From contig JAZPZY010000015.1 of NCBI GenBank assembly GCA_045544955.1, positions 1-8,627 on the forward strand: a DNA stretch of 8,627 nucleotides. Direction: 5' to 3'. How positions within the stretch are numbered: position 1 is the first letter of the stretch; each line of letters begins with the position of its first letter. The notes beneath the pieces were generated by a model, which was given only the letters and a program-made list of their open reading frames with translations, was not told the origin of the DNA and did not search any database. The stretch comes from SIG701 sp045544955. Lineage in GTDB: Bacteria; Bacillota; Clostridia; Oscillospirales; CAG-272. Below, in pieces: positions 6,433 through 8,627 of this stretch. A program made the translations under genes and the position numbers.

Positions 6433-7716
6433 ATGATTACAGTAAACGCGATCAAATACAGAGAAGCACGGGAAGACGCCGTAGCGGAAAACTACGGTCA
6501 GTCCTACCGAGACAGAGAGGGGCTTGTCCGCATTGAAACCTGCTCCTTTCAGTCCACCAGTGATTTCAGCGATGGCAAAAAGCAGCGCATCAGTGAAGAC
6601 AACGGCAGAACCTGGGGCGAATGGGAAGACGTATATGAACAGAGCGGCTATGAAGTATACGGTCCCCACGAACGTAACTATCCGAGGAACATCCGGGGCG
6701 TATGGAATCCGGTGCACAAGCACTTCGTGGGCGTAGGCATGTCCCGCTTCTTTGAAAACGGACACATTGAGGCGTACAAGAAATTCTGGAGCGGCGATCA
6801 TACCTCCCTGGCTGACCACGCACACATCGGCGTGCGTGAGGATGGCGGAACCTCACGCAACACGCTGGTCAAATACGAAGAAGGTGCAGACTTTGATCCG
6901 GCGGATCCTTTGAATCCGGAGCATTTCTATAAGAACAACGGCTTCCCCGGCACCAACGTGGTTATCGACGACAACGGTGATATTCTGTTCGCTTTGGGCG
7001 TGCCGGTATACAAGTGCTGCGAGATCGCCGGCGTAGACGTGAACGAGCACTTCCCCTCTTCGCCTTATCTGCTCCGCAACATGATCGTAATCCGTGGCGT
7101 ATGGAACGGCGAGACCTACGACTGCATTCCCTCCCGGCCGATTCTGATCTCCGATCTGAAATCCTCCCGGGGCGTGGATGAGCCCACCATCATGAAACTG
7201 AAATCCGGCCGCATCGTGGTCGTATTCCGCGGCTCCAACGTGGCAAGCAAGGCGTGGAGAACCCGCATTGAGCCCGGCACCCCCGGATTCAAGTGGTACT
7301 GCTGGTCAGACGACAACGGAAAAACGTTCACCGATCCCGTGCCGTGGCACTTTGACGACGGCGAAGTCATCTATTCCTCTGCCACCATCTCCCGTTTCGT
7401 CCGCGACGAGAGAAACGGACGCCTGTACTGGATCGGCAATATCACCGATCACAAGGTAAACGGAAACTTCCCCCGTTGGCCGCTGTGCATCGTAGAAGTA
7501 GACGAAACATACGGTCTGGCGAAAAAGGAATCCTTCACCATCATCGACACGAAACGGGAAGGCGAGTCCGACAGAGTACAGTTGTCCAACTTCGGGCTTC
7601 TCCAGGACCGTGAAACGGGCAAGTTGGAACTGCGTCTGACAAAATACGGCCAGTTCGACGGTCAGCCCACGTTCCAGTCAGAATCCTGGATGTACGAGAT
7701 CACCCTGCCGGAATAA
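6433..7716 (+). CDS. Sialidase-like Asp-box (BNR) protein, array member 5 (Sia5)
   Basis: This 427-residue protein begins 28 bases after Sia4. Asp-boxes are at 54-61 (SEDNGRTW) and 292-299 (SDDNGKTF, with Asn replacing the usual Gly in the fourth position). E250/R266 keep the GH33-like spacing; WNPVHKH is at 91-97 and KCC at 194-196. It is most like Sia1: both have STSDFSDGKKQRIS, TWGEWEDVYEQSG, a PxxLR/PLIIR-type loop followed by NMIV, TDHK, and PLCIVEVDETYG where Sia2, Sia3 and Sia4 have PLQIVEVDETYG. It therefore shares more recent ancestry with the first gene than with its immediate neighbour, meaning the array did not grow only by end-to-end duplication. No signal peptide. The sialidase-like fold is well supported; the substrate is not known. 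Confidence 0.87.
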   Translation: MITVNAIKYREAREDAVAENYGQSYRDREGLVRIETCSFQSTSDFSDGKKQRISEDNGRTWGEWEDVYEQSGYEVYGPHERNYPRNIRGVWNPVHKHFVGVGMSRFFENGHIEAYKKFWSGDHTSLADHAHIGVREDGGTSRNTLVKYEEGADFDPADPLNPEHFYKNNGFPGTNVVIDDNGDILFALGVPVYKCCEIAGVDVNEHFPSSPYLLRNMIVIRGVWNGETYDCIPSRPILISDLKSSRGVDEPTIMKLKSGRIVVVFRGSNVASKAWRTRIEPGTPGFKWYCWSDDNGKTFTDPVPWHFDDGEVIYSSATISRFVRDERNGRLYWIGNITDHKVNGNFPRWPLCIVEVDETYGLAKKESFTIIDTKREGESDRVQLSNFGLLQDRETGKLELRLTKYGQFDGQPTFQSESWMYEITLPE

Positions 7717-7760
7717 ACACATATACATATTTACTCTATTTGCAAAAAGGAGATTTTATT

Positions 7761-8627
7761 ATGTTGAAAGTGGAAGCCATTAAATATAAGGACGCCCGCA
7801 ATGACAGCGTGGCAGAAGTTTACCATCAGTATTATTGCGACAGCGAAGGTCTCTCTCGCAAGGAAACCTGCTCCTACGTATCCTCCGGTGACTTTTCCGA
7901 CGGCAGCAAGTACCGCATCAGCGAAGACAACGGCAGGACCTGGGGCGAATGGTCGCCGGTGGTGGAAACCGGTTCCGCAGGCAGCTCCGTGCAGATGTAC
8001 GGCGACCATGAAGCGCTCTGCCCCACGAACATTAAAGGCAAATGGAATCCTGTGCATAAGCATTTCGTAGGCACGGCTCTTGAACGCGTATGGAAAAACG
8101 GGCACAAGGAAGCGTACCGCCTCCTTTGGAGCGTTGGCGATCCCTCCGCCCTTGCAGAGCACACCATCCTGGGTGTTACCCTGGAAGACGGCACCTATAT
8201 GCAGCAGATGGTCACTTACGAAGAGGGTGAAGTGTTTGATCCCGCAGATCCGCTGAAGCCCGAATATTTCTACAAAAACGACGTGTTCCCCAGCACGGAA
8301 GTGTTCGATAAAAACGGCGATCTGCTCATGGCCGTGGGCGTAAAGATGCGTAAGTGCTGCGAAAGAGCCGGCAAAAACGTGGATGAGCTGTTCCCCAGCC
8401 GCCCCGATCTTCTCCGCGGGCTTATGGTGATCCGCTGCGTATGGAACGGCGAAAAGTACGAGTTCCATCCCAGCCGTCCCGTGGTCATTTCCGATCTCCA
8501 GTCCTCCCGCGGCGTGGATGAGCCGGCCATCACCATTCTGAAATCCGGCCGTATCCTGGTGGTTTTCCGCGGCTCCAACTGGTACTCCAAGGGCTGGGAT
8601 ATGCGTATCGAGCCCGGCACCCCCGGA
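7761..8627 (+). CDS. Sialidase-like Asp-box (BNR) protein, array member 6 (Sia6), 3'-truncated by window edge
   Basis: A sixth homologue is open from the ATG at 7761 to the right edge (289 codons, no stop); about 140 residues should be missing. AAGGAG at 7747-7752 precedes the start, and the 44-base gap from Sia5 is the longest in the array and AT-rich. It starts MLKVEAIKYKDARNDSVAEV, has the first Asp-box at 54-61 (SEDNGRTW), WNPVHKH at 95-101, KCC at 198-200, and E254/R270 with the 16-residue spacing; it ends in RIEPGTPG. Relative to its siblings it has about four extra residues around 70-80 (TGSAGSSVQMYG), and it has ALCP where most others have ER followed by an aromatic or Leu and Pro. 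It is the most divergent of the Sia1/Sia5 subgroup. The second Asp-box should lie just past the window end. Confidence 0.87.
   Translation, partial: MLKVEAIKYKDARNDSVAEVYHQYYCDSEGLSRKETCSYVSSGDFSDGSKYRISEDNGRTWGEWSPVVETGSAGSSVQMYGDHEALCPTNIKGKWNPVHKHFVGTALERVWKNGHKEAYRLLWSVGDPSALAEHTILGVTLEDGTYMQQMVTYEEGEVFDPADPLKPEYFYKNDVFPSTEVFDKNGDLLMAVGVKMRKCCERAGKNVDELFPSRPDLLRGLMVIRCVWNGEKYEFHPSRPVVISDLQSSRGVDEPAITILKSGRILVVFRGSNWYSKGWDMRIEPGTPG

Noticed and set aside
3792..6455. Very long minus-strand open frame of 887 codons covering Sia3, Sia4 and both flanking gaps
   Set aside because: It is a shadow. The + strand genes are clear homologues with ribosome binding sites and shared motifs. The antisense frame stays open because their codon use avoids the complements of stop codons in that register, and similar long antisense frames appear opposite Sia1, Sia2 and Sia5 for the same reason. 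The antisense repeats simply mirror the homology of the sense genes.
2531..8627. Tandem array read as a CRISPR-like or simple DNA repeat
   Set aside because: Similarity between copies is at the protein level over about 1.3 kb units, with abundant silent differences and no short regular repeat-spacer pattern. These are paralogous genes.

Overview
The window holds the 3' end of a biotin-dependent carboxyltransferase gene, a 411-base non-coding gap, and then a one-strand array of six homologous sialidase-like (Asp-box/BNR) genes. The last gene runs off the right edge. All genes are on the + strand. For brevity the array members are called Sia1 to Sia6; these are labels, not established gene names.

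Organism: the window does not fix a taxon. Strong AGGAGG-type ribosome binding sites, moderately high GC at third codon positions, an oxaloacetate decarboxylase/pyruvate carboxylase B-type subunit lacking its biotin domain, and expanded glycan-active genes fit an anaerobic, probably gut-associated bacterium. Clostridia (Bacillota) and Lentisphaerota/Verrucomicrobiota relatives are both possible. This is inference.

Layout: 2-799 is the carboxyltransferase C-terminal half. 800-1210 is non-coding and contains a 119-base element bounded by a perfect 13-base inverted repeat (846-964) with a strong hairpin nested inside, a 12-base palindrome (1102-1113), and a hairpin just upstream of the first array gene (1164-1187). 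Sia1 (1211-2497), Sia2 (2531-3808), Sia3 (3837-5105), Sia4 (5133-6404), Sia5 (6433-7716) and Sia6 (7761 to the edge) follow with gaps of only 27-44 bases. Each has its own Shine-Dalgarno sequence, and no terminator is visible between them, so they look like one operon.

Function: each complete array protein is 422-428 residues, has no signal peptide or membrane segment, and carries two Asp-boxes. All six carry a Glu/Arg pair 16 residues apart, as in GH33 sialidases. They also share invariant blocks (WNPVHKH, KCC, DEP, RIEPGTP) that I do not recognise from classical sialidases. The simplest reading is a cytoplasmic set of related beta-propeller enzymes acting on imported sialoside-like or other acidic sugars, diversified by tandem duplication. 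Substrate and even catalytic activity are unproven. Sia1, Sia5 and more distantly Sia6 form one subgroup. Sia3 and Sia4 form another, about 84% identical by hand count. Sia2 stands apart but shares a central segment with Sia3. The carboxyltransferase gene is probably a separate transcription unit belonging to central anaerobic metabolism.
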